Of a stretch of 64,000 nt of DNA, positions 24,630 to 32,934 are shown in pieces. A program made the translations under genes and the position numbers. How positions within the stretch are numbered: position 1 is the stretch's first letter; each line of letters begins with the position of its first letter. Source of the DNA: an uncultured Methanomassiliicoccus sp. GTDB taxonomy: Archaea > Thermoplasmatota > Thermoplasmata > Methanomassiliicoccales > Methanomassiliicoccaceae. Under the pieces are notes generated by a model. It worked only from the letters and a program-made list of their open reading frames with translations, ran no database searches and had not been told where the DNA came from. The stretch covers positions 62,001 to 126,000 of the forward strand of contig CAJKXZ010000003.1 of assembly GCA_905203995.1 (NCBI GenBank). Direction: 5' to 3'.

Positions 24630-26087
24630 ATGATCATGATTCCTTCTTCAGCTGACATTCTTATCATCGGCGGTGGTGCCACGGGTGCAGGCATTGCCCG
24701 AGATCTGGCTATGCGCGGAGCAAGCGTGGTGCTGATTGAGCGAGGAGATTTCTGCGCCGGGGCTTCAGGTGCTAACCACGGCATGCTGCACAGCGGAGCA
24801 AGGTATGCTTCCACTGACCCGGAAAGTGCGAGAGAATGTGCACAGGAAAATAAAATCCTCAAACGTATCGCTCCTTTTGCAGTCGATGACACGGGAGGAA
24901 TCTTTGCTGCTTTACCGGAAGATGATGAAGCCTTCGGCGAGCAGTTTGCGGCGAAATGCGCAGCGGCGGGTGTGCCGGTCACAGAACTTTCAGTGGCCGA
25001 GGCATTGGCTGACGAAGCGCTTTTAAATCCGGAAATTGTCCGCGCTTTTGCTGTTGAAGATGCTGCCGTTGATCCTTTTTTATTAGTGCAGGCCAACATT
25101 TGTGATGCGCGGGCCAGTGGCGCATATGTTGTCAATTATGCGCAAGTCACTGCTATGGACTACACCGCTGACGGCATCACGGCGGTAACCATCACTCGTG
25201 CCGGACAGACCTATCAGCTTAAACCGCAGGTCGTCATCAACGCGGCCGGAGCCTGGGCCGGGCAAGTCGCCGCCATGGCCGGACAGCAACTAACTGTCGG
25301 CTTAGACAAAGGAACGATGGTCGTCATTGACGGCCGGGTAACTAATCACCTCGTCAACCGCCTAAGAAAACCGGCTGATGCGGACATTTTAGTGCCGCAC
25401 CGTTCCGCAACCATCGTGGGTACTACTTCCGCGCCCGGTGAACTCTCGCACCTGCAGGCTACGGCAGAAGAAGTAGAAGCTCTGCTGCGGGAAGCTTCGC
25501 GGTTGGTTAACGGTTTACACTCTCTGAGGGCGGTAAGAGCTTACGCCGGTGTGCGGCCTTTAGCCGGCAGCAGCGGCCGGAACGCTTCGCGGAATTTCAG
25601 TATTACTCAATGTAATAACTTAATCAATGTCATCGGCGGCAAACTCACCACTTACCGTTTGATTGCCGAAAAGGCCGCGGATGAAGCGGCTAAGCTGCTC
25701 AACCTCAGTGCTTACAGTCATACCGCTGCCGAAGAACTGCCGGCAGTACTGCCGGTAACTAAGACCGCCGAAGTCTGCACTTGTGAGTTGGTAACGAAAG
25801 ACACGATCAACAGCGTCGCTCAGGAAACCGATGTCACCTGTGTTGCAGACTTAATGCGCAGAACCCGCGCCGGCATGGGTTTTTGTCAGGCCGGACTCTG
25901 CGCCTTTGACTTGGCTGCCGCTTTGCCCGGTGATCCGCAGCAACAGCTGCAGGAGTTTCTGGCGGAAAGATGGAAAGGTGCGGAAGCCGTGCTTTATGAT
26001 CAGCAGCTGCGGCAGGAAATTTTTAAAGCACATCTTTTCAAAGTTTACGGCATCGATCACACGGGAGGCACAGAACATGGATTGTGA
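24630..26087 (+). CDS. glpA: Anaerobic glycerol-3-phosphate dehydrogenase subunit A
   Basis: 485 aa. N-terminal FAD motif ILIIGGGATGAGIARDLAMRG, then DAO-type loops SGANHGMLHSGARY and INAAGAWAG; GGKLTTYRLIAEKAADEA is diagnostic of GlpA/GlpD. The C-terminus has a BFD-like [2Fe-2S] domain (CTCELV ... GMGFCQAGLC). It oxidises sn-glycerol-3-phosphate to dihydroxyacetone phosphate and passes electrons to GlpB/GlpC. A TATA (aaagatataaaat, ~24593) 30 bp upstream suggests a leaderless start. First gene of glpABC, overlapping glpB by 11 nt. Confidence 0.92.
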   Translation: MIMIPSSADILIIGGGATGAGIARDLAMRGASVVLIERGDFCAGASGANHGMLHSGARYASTDPESARECAQENKILKRIAPFAVDDTGGIFAALPEDDEAFGEQFAAKCAAAGVPVTELSVAEALADEALLNPEIVRAFAVEDAAVDPFLLVQANICDARASGAYVVNYAQVTAMDYTADGITAVTITRAGQTYQLKPQVVINAAGAWAGQVAAMAGQQLTVGLDKGTMVVIDGRVTNHLVNRLRKPADADILVPHRSATIVGTTSAPGELSHLQATAEEVEALLREASRLVNGLHSLRAVRAYAGVRPLAGSSGRNASRNFSITQCNNLINVIGGKLTTYRLIAEKAADEAAKLLNLSAYSHTAAEELPAVLPVTKTAEVCTCELVTKDTINSVAQETDVTCVADLMRRTRAGMGFCQAGLCAFDLAAALPGDPQQQLQEFLAERWKGAEAVLYDQQLRQEIFKAHLFKVYGIDHTGGTEHGL

Positions 26088-27087
26088 AGTGCTGGTGATC
26101 GGGGGCGGAGCAGCCGGCTGTATTGCGGCTAGTAAGTTAGCCAGCAAGCAGGTGAAAACTGCGCTGGTGACCGCCGGCACCCCGGCGACGGCGATGTCCC
26201 CGGGAAGAGTACAGATGACGACGCAGGATCCCTACGGCCCGGAATTGCAGAAGTTTCTGCAGACGGCCGGAGCACCCTATGGTTTATTTACGAATAATGA
26301 AGAAACAACTGCCTGGACCAACAAAGGCACGCTTTATCAGCAGTCGCTTTCTGCGTTGTATGATAATAACATGGACGCGACAGCCGTGGCTGGTATCGAA
26401 AATAATAAAGATCTGGATCCAACGCTCTTTGCCAAAATGGTCTACAAAGTCAGCCATCAGGAACTACCAAATCACTGGCTGCCGGCCGGTGATCTCGATA
26501 CTTTAGCCGCAGGCTTACAGGAAATAAGTGCTGACAAAATTATCATTCCGCCTCTGTTTGATTTACGACATTATCAAACGGGCATGCAGACTTTAGCGGA
26601 CAAATGCGGCCGTCAGTTATGTGAAGCCGCCACGCCGCTTGCTCATCCCGGCCGCCGTTTAAGCGAGTGTCTGTTACAAGCGGCTAAAACTGCCGGCGTA
26701 CAGGTATTGGCGGGCCGCAGAGTAACGGAAATCACCGGCAGCACGGCCCGCATAATTTCCGGCCTGCGGGAGCAGACCATAGAATATCAAACTCTGCTCT
26801 TAGCCAGCGGTAATCTTGTCAGCGGCGGGCTGATGCTGGACGGTAACTTAGTACGGGAGCCGTTGTTAGGACTCAACGTCACCGAAGTGCACAACGGCAA
26901 ACTGCGTTCCGCCGCATTGACGGAAGCTTTGGCGGCGGGTATCTGTGCGCATGGCTGCCGGGCCGCGGCTGGTGTCTACGCCTGCGGATCTTTGGTGGCC
27001 GGGCTCTCTTATCCTTTTAACAAAGGTCTCTGGGAAGTAATGCTCAATGCCTGGAAAACCGCCGAGACAATTCAGGAGGCTTTATGA
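26077..27087 (+). CDS. glpB: Anaerobic glycerol-3-phosphate dehydrogenase subunit B
   Basis: 336 aa. Starts MDCEVLVIGGGAAGCIAASK, an FAD/NAD Rossmann loop; GVYACGSLVAGLSYPFNKG near the C-terminus is typical of GlpB, as is LDTLAAGLQE. The frame is open well upstream inside glpA, but ATG 26077 with CGGGAGG upstream fits the family start. GlpB is the small flavoprotein linking GlpA to GlpC. Confidence 0.88.
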   Translation: MDCEVLVIGGGAAGCIAASKLASKQVKTALVTAGTPATAMSPGRVQMTTQDPYGPELQKFLQTAGAPYGLFTNNEETTAWTNKGTLYQQSLSALYDNNMDATAVAGIENNKDLDPTLFAKMVYKVSHQELPNHWLPAGDLDTLAAGLQEISADKIIIPPLFDLRHYQTGMQTLADKCGRQLCEAATPLAHPGRRLSECLLQAAKTAGVQVLAGRRVTEITGSTARIISGLREQTIEYQTLLLASGNLVSGGLMLDGNLVREPLLGLNVTEVHNGKLRSAALTEALAAGICAHGCRAAAGVYACGSLVAGLSYPFNKGLWEVMLNAWKTAETIQEAL

Positions 27088-28061
27088 TGAACGGCTGTCT
27101 CAAATGCGGTTCCTGTCTGGCGGTCTGTCATGCTTATCAACATCAGCAGTTTCCGGGACCCCGGCGGTTAGCGGTGGAATTCCCGCGCTTTCAGGAAGTT
27201 TCTGCGGAAACGTACATTTGTACCACCTGCGGACGCTGTGAAGCAGTCTGTCCGGCAGAGCTTCCGCTAACGCAGGCGATCATCCGTATGCGTGGCAGCA
27301 TGTTTCCGCCAACTAATGCCGGACAGCAGAAAGTTTTGGAACTGGCGGCGAGAACCAATCATGCGGTAGAAATCAGAGACTACACGGCACCCACGGAAGG
27401 CAAAACACTACTATTTCCAGGCTGTGTCGGCAAGGGCGGTCTTGCCGGCCGTCCGGAAGCGGTAATCAAACTGCTAACGGCCGCTGGTGCGGAACCTTAC
27501 ATCGATCCCGCTTTAGTCTGCTGCGGTTCGCCGCTGGCTAAAATGGGCGCCGAAGAAGAAGCAGAACGCTTGCAGAACATCAATCATCCGCTGCTGGCTG
27601 CCGCAGATAAAGTAGTCACCGTCTGTCCCGGCTGCACGACTACACTCAACAAAACTTACGGTATCAACGCTTTGCATATCCTCGAGTATCTGGAAGATGT
27701 TTCCCTGCCCTTCATTGACGGCGATGAAGTCCGCGTTTATCTGCATCATCCCTGCCATCTGGCCCGCGGGGTCGGACCACACACCATGGATGCTGCGAGA
27801 AAAATACTCGAGCGGGTACCGGGCGTCACCATCTTAGACTGCGGCGGCGAGGAAGACTGCTGTGGCGGCGGAGGCGGTGTTTTAGCTGCTTATCCGCGGG
27901 AAGCTTACGACACGGCCGCCCGCAAAGCGAAGGTTGCGGTAGCCGCCGGTGCGGATTTAATTATCGCGCCTTGCCCCTTCTGTGCCGTCAACTTAAGGCG
28001 GCCTAAGCTGCTACCAGCGCTCGAACTCTCGGAGTTTCTTGCTTCCCGTTTAAAGCTCTGA
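27084..28061 (+). CDS. glpC: Anaerobic glycerol-3-phosphate dehydrogenase subunit C
   Basis: 325 aa. Two [4Fe-4S] motifs (CLKCGSCLAVCHA at residues 5-17; CTTCGRCEAVCPA) are followed by two CCG domains (LFPGCVG ... CCGSPLAKMG; HHPCHLARG ... CCGGGGG). GlpC anchors the complex and hands electrons on; the CCG domains are also those of heterodisulfide reductase HdrD, so coupling to methanogenic electron transport is an attractive inference. Shorter than bacterial GlpC (~400 aa). Overlaps glpB by 4 nt. Confidence 0.88.
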   Translation: MMNGCLKCGSCLAVCHAYQHQQFPGPRRLAVEFPRFQEVSAETYICTTCGRCEAVCPAELPLTQAIIRMRGSMFPPTNAGQQKVLELAARTNHAVEIRDYTAPTEGKTLLFPGCVGKGGLAGRPEAVIKLLTAAGAEPYIDPALVCCGSPLAKMGAEEEAERLQNINHPLLAAADKVVTVCPGCTTTLNKTYGINALHILEYLEDVSLPFIDGDEVRVYLHHPCHLARGVGPHTMDAARKILERVPGVTILDCGGEEDCCGGGGGVLAAYPREAYDTAARKAKVAVAAGADLIIAPCPFCAVNLRRPKLLPALELSEFLASRLKL

Positions 28062-28142
28062 GCAGCGTAGTTTTATCTTGTGGAAGGCTATGCCCTTGGC
28101 AGCGGATAAATAATTTAAGATTAGTACTCAAAGAGGTAAAGC

Positions 28143-28538
28143 ATGGCTTTGGTCAATTTAAAGAAAACTTTCCACAGCGACATCGCCACGGTTTGGCGGC
28201 TAGTAACTGATCTTCATAACTACACCTGGCGCAGCGACATTCATAAACTGGAAATCGTCGATGAAAAGCAGTTCATCGCTTATACCGAAGAGGAAATAGC
28301 GACGACTTTCACCATCACTGACTATCAGCCGCTGGAGCGTTATGCGCTGGAGGTTGAAAGTGCCAAGCTGAAAGGGCATTGGACCAGCTTATTCAAAAAA
28401 GTGCCGGAAGGTACGCTGGTTGAATTCACGCAGCATGTCAAAGCTGGCAATCCTTTTACCGATATCGTTGTCAAGCGTTATCTCAGCAAACAGCAGCATC
28501 AGTATGTCGCTGATTTGCGCCGGGCCTTAGGCGAGTGA
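28143..28538 (+). CDS. SRPBCC (START-like) family protein
   Basis: 131 aa. VNLKKTFHSDIATVWRLVTD is the opening strand-helix of polyketide-cyclase/START-like proteins, with the late helix KRYLSKQQHQYVADLRRAL. Members bind hydrophobic ligands; the ligand is unknown. An AAAGAGGTAAAGC ribosome site precedes the ATG. Confidence 0.8.
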   Translation: MALVNLKKTFHSDIATVWRLVTDLHNYTWRSDIHKLEIVDEKQFIAYTEEEIATTFTITDYQPLERYALEVESAKLKGHWTSLFKKVPEGTLVEFTQHVKAGNPFTDIVVKRYLSKQQHQYVADLRRALGE

Positions 28539-28632
28539 GCCGGTCCGACGGATCTGTTTTTATTCATTTGTTCAAACAAATTTATTTTTGTCTTTTCTTG
28601 TGAAACTACGGCTCGTATCACAATAAGTTAAA

Positions 28633-28651
28633 ATATTAGACAGTCCAATAT
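28633..28651. promoter_or_regulatory. Palindromic operator before marR-nitroreductase unit
   Basis: ATATTAGAC-A-GTCCAATAT, a 19-bp inverted repeat with one mismatch, 22 bp before the marR ATG. It probably binds the encoded MarR protein. Confidence 0.5.
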
Positions 28652-28672
28652 TGGATTAAAGGATGGCAAAGT

Positions 28673-29128
28673 ATGGAACGCGAAGAAGTGAGGAACTACG
28701 ACAATCAATACTGCATATTGCGCGATGTTCAGTTTGCCGCCTATGAATTATATGCAAGGAAACACCGTTTAACTGCGAAAGAACTGTTTGTCTTGGATTT
28801 ATTATGGTTTGCACCTGATGGCTGCATGCAATCGGAAATCTGTGAACGCCTGTCGGCTACAAAGCAAACTATCAGTGCAATTCTTAAGAAATTTTTGAAA
28901 CAAGGCTATGTATCGTTGACTGAGTGTGAAACAGACCGTCGTAATAAAATCGCCAGGTTGACCAGTGCCGGCAGAGAATATACCAAAAAGATTATTCCGC
29001 CCGCAGCTGCCGCGGAAATCGACGCCATGGGCGAATTATCCGGGGAAGACATTGCGGAATTGGTGCGTTTGACAACATTGTTTTCTTACAATATGAAAAA
29101 AAAGTTTGAAGAAATTAAAGAGGATTAA
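28673..29128 (+). CDS. MarR family transcriptional regulator
   Basis: 151 aa. Winged helix: LTAKELFVLDLLWF, SEICERLSATKQTISAILKK and wing TECETDRRNKIARLTSAG. AAGGAT lies before the ATG. It is 2 bp from the nitroreductase gene, and probably controls this four-gene unit via the palindrome at 28633. Confidence 0.87.
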   Translation: MEREEVRNYDNQYCILRDVQFAAYELYARKHRLTAKELFVLDLLWFAPDGCMQSEICERLSATKQTISAILKKFLKQGYVSLTECETDRRNKIARLTSAGREYTKKIIPPAAAAEIDAMGELSGEDIAELVRLTTLFSYNMKKKFEEIKED

Positions 29129-29130
29129 TT

Positions 29131-29748
29131 ATGGAGTTTTATCAAGTCATAAATTGTCGCCAGACCACCAGAGATCTGCAAGAGATTACAATTGCCGATG
29201 ATCTATTGAAACGTATTATTGCCGCAGGACTGCAGGCTCCCAGCCACAACCATCAGCGAGAATGGGAGTTTGTCATTTTACGAGAGCCAGCTGAAAAGGA
29301 AAACGCTCTGCAGTTTGTTAAAAGATTTGTGGAAGAGCAGGGTGAAAATGGCATGGTAAGTGCTTCTGCTTCGCCGCAGCAAAAAATGTATGCGTATGCC
29401 ATGCCCCGACAATACACAATGTTGGCACAAAGCGGCTGCGTGATCCTGCCTTTCTTCAAAGGTGAAAATACTCTGCGTCATGCGTCTTCGGTCAGTGCCT
29501 TAAATTCTTTCGCTTCGGTATGGTGTTGTATTGAAAATATCTTTCTTGCGGCAACCGCCGAGGGACTAGCCTGCTCTATGCGCATTCCCGTAGGTGATGA
29601 AGGAGTAAAAGTGGCAGAGGCAATTAAGGCGCCGCGGGGTTATGTGCTGCCCTGTTACATCGGAGTGGGTTATCCGCGGGAAGATGCTGTTACTTTAGAA
29701 CAAGTTAAGCGAGAAGTAAACAGCACTTTACATTTTGGCAAGTGGTGA
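29131..29748 (+). CDS. Nitroreductase family protein
   Basis: 205 aa. The FMN site is indicated by NCRQTTRDLQE and GLQAPSHNHQREWEFVIL; the later AAEGLACSMRIP-type segment and GVGYPRED complete the fold. NAD(P)H-dependent flavoenzyme reducing nitro or quinone compounds; substrate unknown. The stop overlaps possible starts of the DUF1848 gene. Confidence 0.86.
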   Translation: MEFYQVINCRQTTRDLQEITIADDLLKRIIAAGLQAPSHNHQREWEFVILREPAEKENALQFVKRFVEEQGENGMVSASASPQQKMYAYAMPRQYTMLAQSGCVILPFFKGENTLRHASSVSALNSFASVWCCIENIFLAATAEGLACSMRIPVGDEGVKVAEAIKAPRGYVLPCYIGVGYPREDAVTLEQVKREVNSTLHFGKW

Positions 29749-29762
29749 ATGGGGGTACATTC

Positions 29763-30677
29763 TTGATCTTGAATACCGGTGGACGGACCGATACTGTCCA
29801 ATATTACTCTGAATGGCTGCTACGCCGCTTTGCCGAAGGTTATGTGCTGACCCGCAATCCTCTATTCCCGAATAAAGTCAACCGCTATGAGTTGACTCCT
29901 GATAAGGTGGATTGTGTTGTTTTCTGCTCTAAAAATTACCAGCCAATCCTCTCACGCTTATCTGAGATCACCGACCGCTTCAATACTTATTTCCATTACA
30001 CCATTACTGCTTATGGTCGAGATATTGAACCGGGAGTGCCGTCCATTGAGGACAGTATGAATACGCTGATCGAATTGTCACAACTAGTGGGGAAACAGCG
30101 TGTAGCTTGGCGATACGATCCGGTCTTGTTGACGGAGAAATACACAATTGCTCACCACTTGGCAACCTTTGAGCAAATGGCAAGTGTCTTAGCGCCCTAT
30201 ATTGACCGCTGCATTTTTAGTTTTGTAGAAATGTATAAAAAATTAGAAGTTAATATGCCGGAGATTATTCCCTTGTCTGCTGAATATCGGGATTCCATAG
30301 CAGAGGGTTTAGGCGCTATTGCAAAAAAACAGGGAATAACCATTCAAACGTGTGGTACAAACGGCGATTACACGAGCTATGGCATTCTGGCTTCTGGTTG
30401 CATGACGTTAGATATTTTAGGCACCGCTAATGGTCTCTTGTTCAAAGACTTGAAGCACAAGGGGATGCGGCAAGGCTGTCATTGTATCGAAAGTCGCGAT
30501 CTTGGGGCGTATGATACTTGTCTGAACGGCTGTAAATATTGTTATGCCAATAGCCGACCACAAAAGGCGCAAGAGAATTATAAACTCCATGATCCGACTT
30601 CCCCGCTGCTGTTGGGGCATTTACAAGAATCAGACATCATACAGCAGGGCGTGCAAAGATCATTCCAACGAAGCTGA
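29763..30677 (+). CDS. DUF1848 family protein (Cys motif CX3CX2C)
   Basis: 304 aa. Begins LILNTGGRTDTVQYYSEWLL, the DUF1848 N-terminus; the C-terminal CLNGCKYCYANSRP has a CX3CX2C pattern like an S-adenosylmethionine radical or Fe-S site, although placed at the wrong end for a classic radical SAM protein. I choose the TTG at 29763, which has a GGGGG ribosome site and agrees with the family start; GTG at 29742/29745 is possible. Function unknown; co-operonic with nitroreductase and a DNA glycosylase. Confidence 0.78.
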   Translation: MILNTGGRTDTVQYYSEWLLRRFAEGYVLTRNPLFPNKVNRYELTPDKVDCVVFCSKNYQPILSRLSEITDRFNTYFHYTITAYGRDIEPGVPSIEDSMNTLIELSQLVGKQRVAWRYDPVLLTEKYTIAHHLATFEQMASVLAPYIDRCIFSFVEMYKKLEVNMPEIIPLSAEYRDSIAEGLGAIAKKQGITIQTCGTNGDYTSYGILASGCMTLDILGTANGLLFKDLKHKGMRQGCHCIESRDLGAYDTCLNGCKYCYANSRPQKAQENYKLHDPTSPLLLGHLQESDIIQQGVQRSFQRS

Positions 30678-30694
30678 CCGTCATAGGATTAACC

Positions 30695-31330
30695 ATGTTA
30701 AACGCAAAAGAACTTTACGATCTGCTGATAGGCGCCTATGGCAATCCCCGCTGGTGGTCTGACGATCCATTTACTGTCATGTTCCAGGCAGTGTTAGTGC
30801 AAAACACCGCCTGGAACAATGTGGTAAAGACTTGTGCAACGATTGGCGAGCGCCTAACTCCCACTTACGTGACGAGTTTGTCAACAGCCGAACTGGAACA
30901 GATTATTCATCCTTGTGGATTCTATAAGGCAAAAGCACGGACCATTCATGCTCTTACTGCATGGTTCCAGCAATATCAATATGCTCGTGAAAACGTTCAA
31001 AAAACACCGTTGCCTCAACTGCGGGAAGAACTGCTCTCTATTCGCGGCATCGGTGAAGAAACGGCAGATGTTATTTTGATCTATGCGTTCTATAAAGCTT
31101 CGTTCATCATTGATGCTTATACCCGTCGTTTCCTTTTGCGCTTTGGCTATGATTTTTCTGACGACCACGAGTTAAAACAATTTTTTGAAAGAGATCTCCC
31201 GGAGGATGCACAACTTTATGGTTGGTATCATTGGCTGATTTTGGAACACTGTATATCCATCTGCAAGAAAACACCAAAGTGTGATCTTTGTTTTTTAAGA
31301 AAGGATTGTCAACAAAAGCTGTCAAAATAA
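30695..31330 (+). CDS. MagIII-like DNA glycosylase (endonuclease III superfamily)
   Basis: 211 aa. HhH-GPD fold: hairpin IRGIGEETADVILIY (residues 116-130), catalytic Asp140 in FIIDAYTRR, and a [4Fe-4S] cluster in CKKTPKCDLCFLRKDC. The Lys of bifunctional endonuclease III (GVGRKTA) is replaced by Glu122, as in MagIII-type 3-methyladenine glycosylases, so a monofunctional alkyl-base glycosylase is likely. The bulk of base-repair genes lie elsewhere. 17 bp after the DUF1848 gene. Confidence 0.8.
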   Translation: MLNAKELYDLLIGAYGNPRWWSDDPFTVMFQAVLVQNTAWNNVVKTCATIGERLTPTYVTSLSTAELEQIIHPCGFYKAKARTIHALTAWFQQYQYARENVQKTPLPQLREELLSIRGIGEETADVILIYAFYKASFIIDAYTRRFLLRFGYDFSDDHELKQFFERDLPEDAQLYGWYHWLILEHCISICKKTPKCDLCFLRKDCQQKLSK

Positions 31331-31450
31331 GGGGGATAGCGCCGATTCACTAGATCTCCTAATTCTTCTTCGTCAGTCTGTCTTGCTGGCTTCCATCTTT
31401 CTATTATTAAATGTGAACACGATCGGCAAATCTTCAAATACCCTTCCGCC

Positions 31451-31675
31451 GTGTGTGAAATCGTGAACCCTGAAACAAGCACTTGTATATCTTGCGTATA
31501 TATGGACAAGCGGCCTGAATCAACCATGCAGGGCGGCCTCCTCTATTGCCAAAAAAAGAGATTGGTGGTGCGTCCTAAAACTTCCTGTGATGTTTATATC
31601 AAGGCCACTGCCAAAAATATTGAGAGCATGAAAGCGGCTCTCTATGGTAAAATAAACCCTAATGACGTCGATTGA
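31451..31675 (+). CDS. Small Cys-containing protein
   Basis: 74 aa with GTG start. Cys pairs in TCISCVYMDKR, YCQKKR and TSCDVY form a possible zinc or Fe-S site. No family recognised. A TATA-like tattattaaatg lies near 31400. The opposite-strand frame over the same DNA is less plausible. Confidence 0.5.
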   Translation: MCEIVNPETSTCISCVYMDKRPESTMQGGLLYCQKKRLVVRPKTSCDVYIKATAKNIESMKAALYGKINPNDVD

Positions 31676-31758
31676 GGGGGAGCATCAGCTCCTGCCCCTA
31701 TGTTTTTTTAACTGAGCTTCTAAAAGTTTATCTTCCTGATGCTGGAAAGTAGTATGCT

Positions 31759-32934
31759 GTGGGGAGTTTGAAAGCAGTAATCCTGGCTGCCGGAGAAGGT
31801 ATTCGCTTGCGTCCGTTTACCATGTCACGGCCGAAGGCCATGATTTCGGTAGGCAATAAGCCGGTTTTGGAATATATTGTCCAGTCGTTAGTCGCCAACG
31901 GTATCACAGACATCGTTATCGTTGTTGGTTACTGTGCGAATACGATCATGTCACATTTCGGCGACGGCCGCAATTGTGGAGCACATATTACTTATGTCAC
32001 GCAGCCGCGGCCGCTGGGCACAGCTAACGCCCTCTGCTGTGCCTGGCCCCTGCTGCAGGAGGAAGAGCGCATTATTGTTTTGGCGGGTGACAACTACATC
32101 GATCGCCAGACGGTCGCTGCTGCCTTGCAGGGTCCGGTACCTTTAGCTGTAGTTACGGAAAGCGATACGCCTTCGCGTTACGGTGTAGTGGAGGTCAAAG
32201 ATAATCGTATCACTTCTATTGTCGAAAAACCCCAGACACAGATTAGTAAGTTAATAAGTACGGGAATATATATTTTTAATAATGATATCTTAAATCTTTT
32301 CCGTGAAGCCGCTGAAGTTTCCGCCCAAGGTATTTCGGAAGTGCTGGCTGACCATTTACCGCAGCTGCCGCTGGCTGCTGTGAAAACCAAAGGAGCCTGG
32401 ATCGACGCGGTTTATCCTCAAGATTTAATCCGCCTCAATGAAACGGCGTTAGAGAATACTGCCGCCTGCAAAGCTGGCATTATTGAAGCAGGCGCGGTCG
32501 TGAAAGGCCGGGTACAGGTAGGGGCCGGCAGCCGAATTTGTGCCGGTTGTTACTTGGAAGGGCCGATCGTCATCGGTGAAAACTGTGAGCTGGGACCGGG
32601 AGTGACAATCATGCCGGCTACCAGCATCGGTAATGATGTACAGATTGGTCCTTACACCTGCATTAGTGACAGCGTGATTATGGATAACGTAGTCATCGGC
32701 ACTCATTGTCACTTAGCCCGTGCCGCCTTGGACTGCGGTGTCAACATGGGTTCAGCTATTCTTGCTGACGGCCGCAGTAAGGAGCAGAGCGGAACCGGCG
32801 TCATGATCGGTCAGGATTCCTGGATCGGTTCAGGCACCGTTTTTCAGCCGAATACGGTCGTCGGGGCGGAATGCCGCATCAGCAGCGGGGCAGTAGTCAG
32901 AAGCAATCTGGAAAACAGGAGCATCGTGGTCTAA
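31759..32934 (+). CDS. Bifunctional sugar-1-phosphate nucleotidyltransferase/acetyltransferase, GlmU-like
   Basis: 391 aa. N-terminal nucleotidyltransferase: KAVILAAGEGIRLRPFT (residues 4-20), RPKAMISVGNKPVLEY and GDNYI. The C-terminal half is a left-handed beta-helix of hexapeptide repeats (IGENCELGPGVTIMPATSIG onward). With GlmS next door it most likely makes UDP-N-acetylglucosamine from glucosamine-1-phosphate. The start is GTG 31759 or TTG 31768; neither has a good ribosome site. Overlaps glmS by one base. Confidence 0.85.
   Translation: MGSLKAVILAAGEGIRLRPFTMSRPKAMISVGNKPVLEYIVQSLVANGITDIVIVVGYCANTIMSHFGDGRNCGAHITYVTQPRPLGTANALCCAWPLLQEEERIIVLAGDNYIDRQTVAAALQGPVPLAVVTESDTPSRYGVVEVKDNRITSIVEKPQTQISKLISTGIYIFNNDILNLFREAAEVSAQGISEVLADHLPQLPLAAVKTKGAWIDAVYPQDLIRLNETALENTAACKAGIIEAGAVVKGRVQVGAGSRICAGCYLEGPIVIGENCELGPGVTIMPATSIGNDVQIGPYTCISDSVIMDNVVIGTHCHLARAALDCGVNMGSAILADGRSKEQSGTGVMIGQDSWIGSGTVFQPNTVVGAECRISSGAVVRSNLENRSIVV

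Noticed and set aside
31309..31527. 72-codon minus-strand frame
   Set aside because: It overlaps the small Cys protein gene, has no ribosome site and no conserved features.
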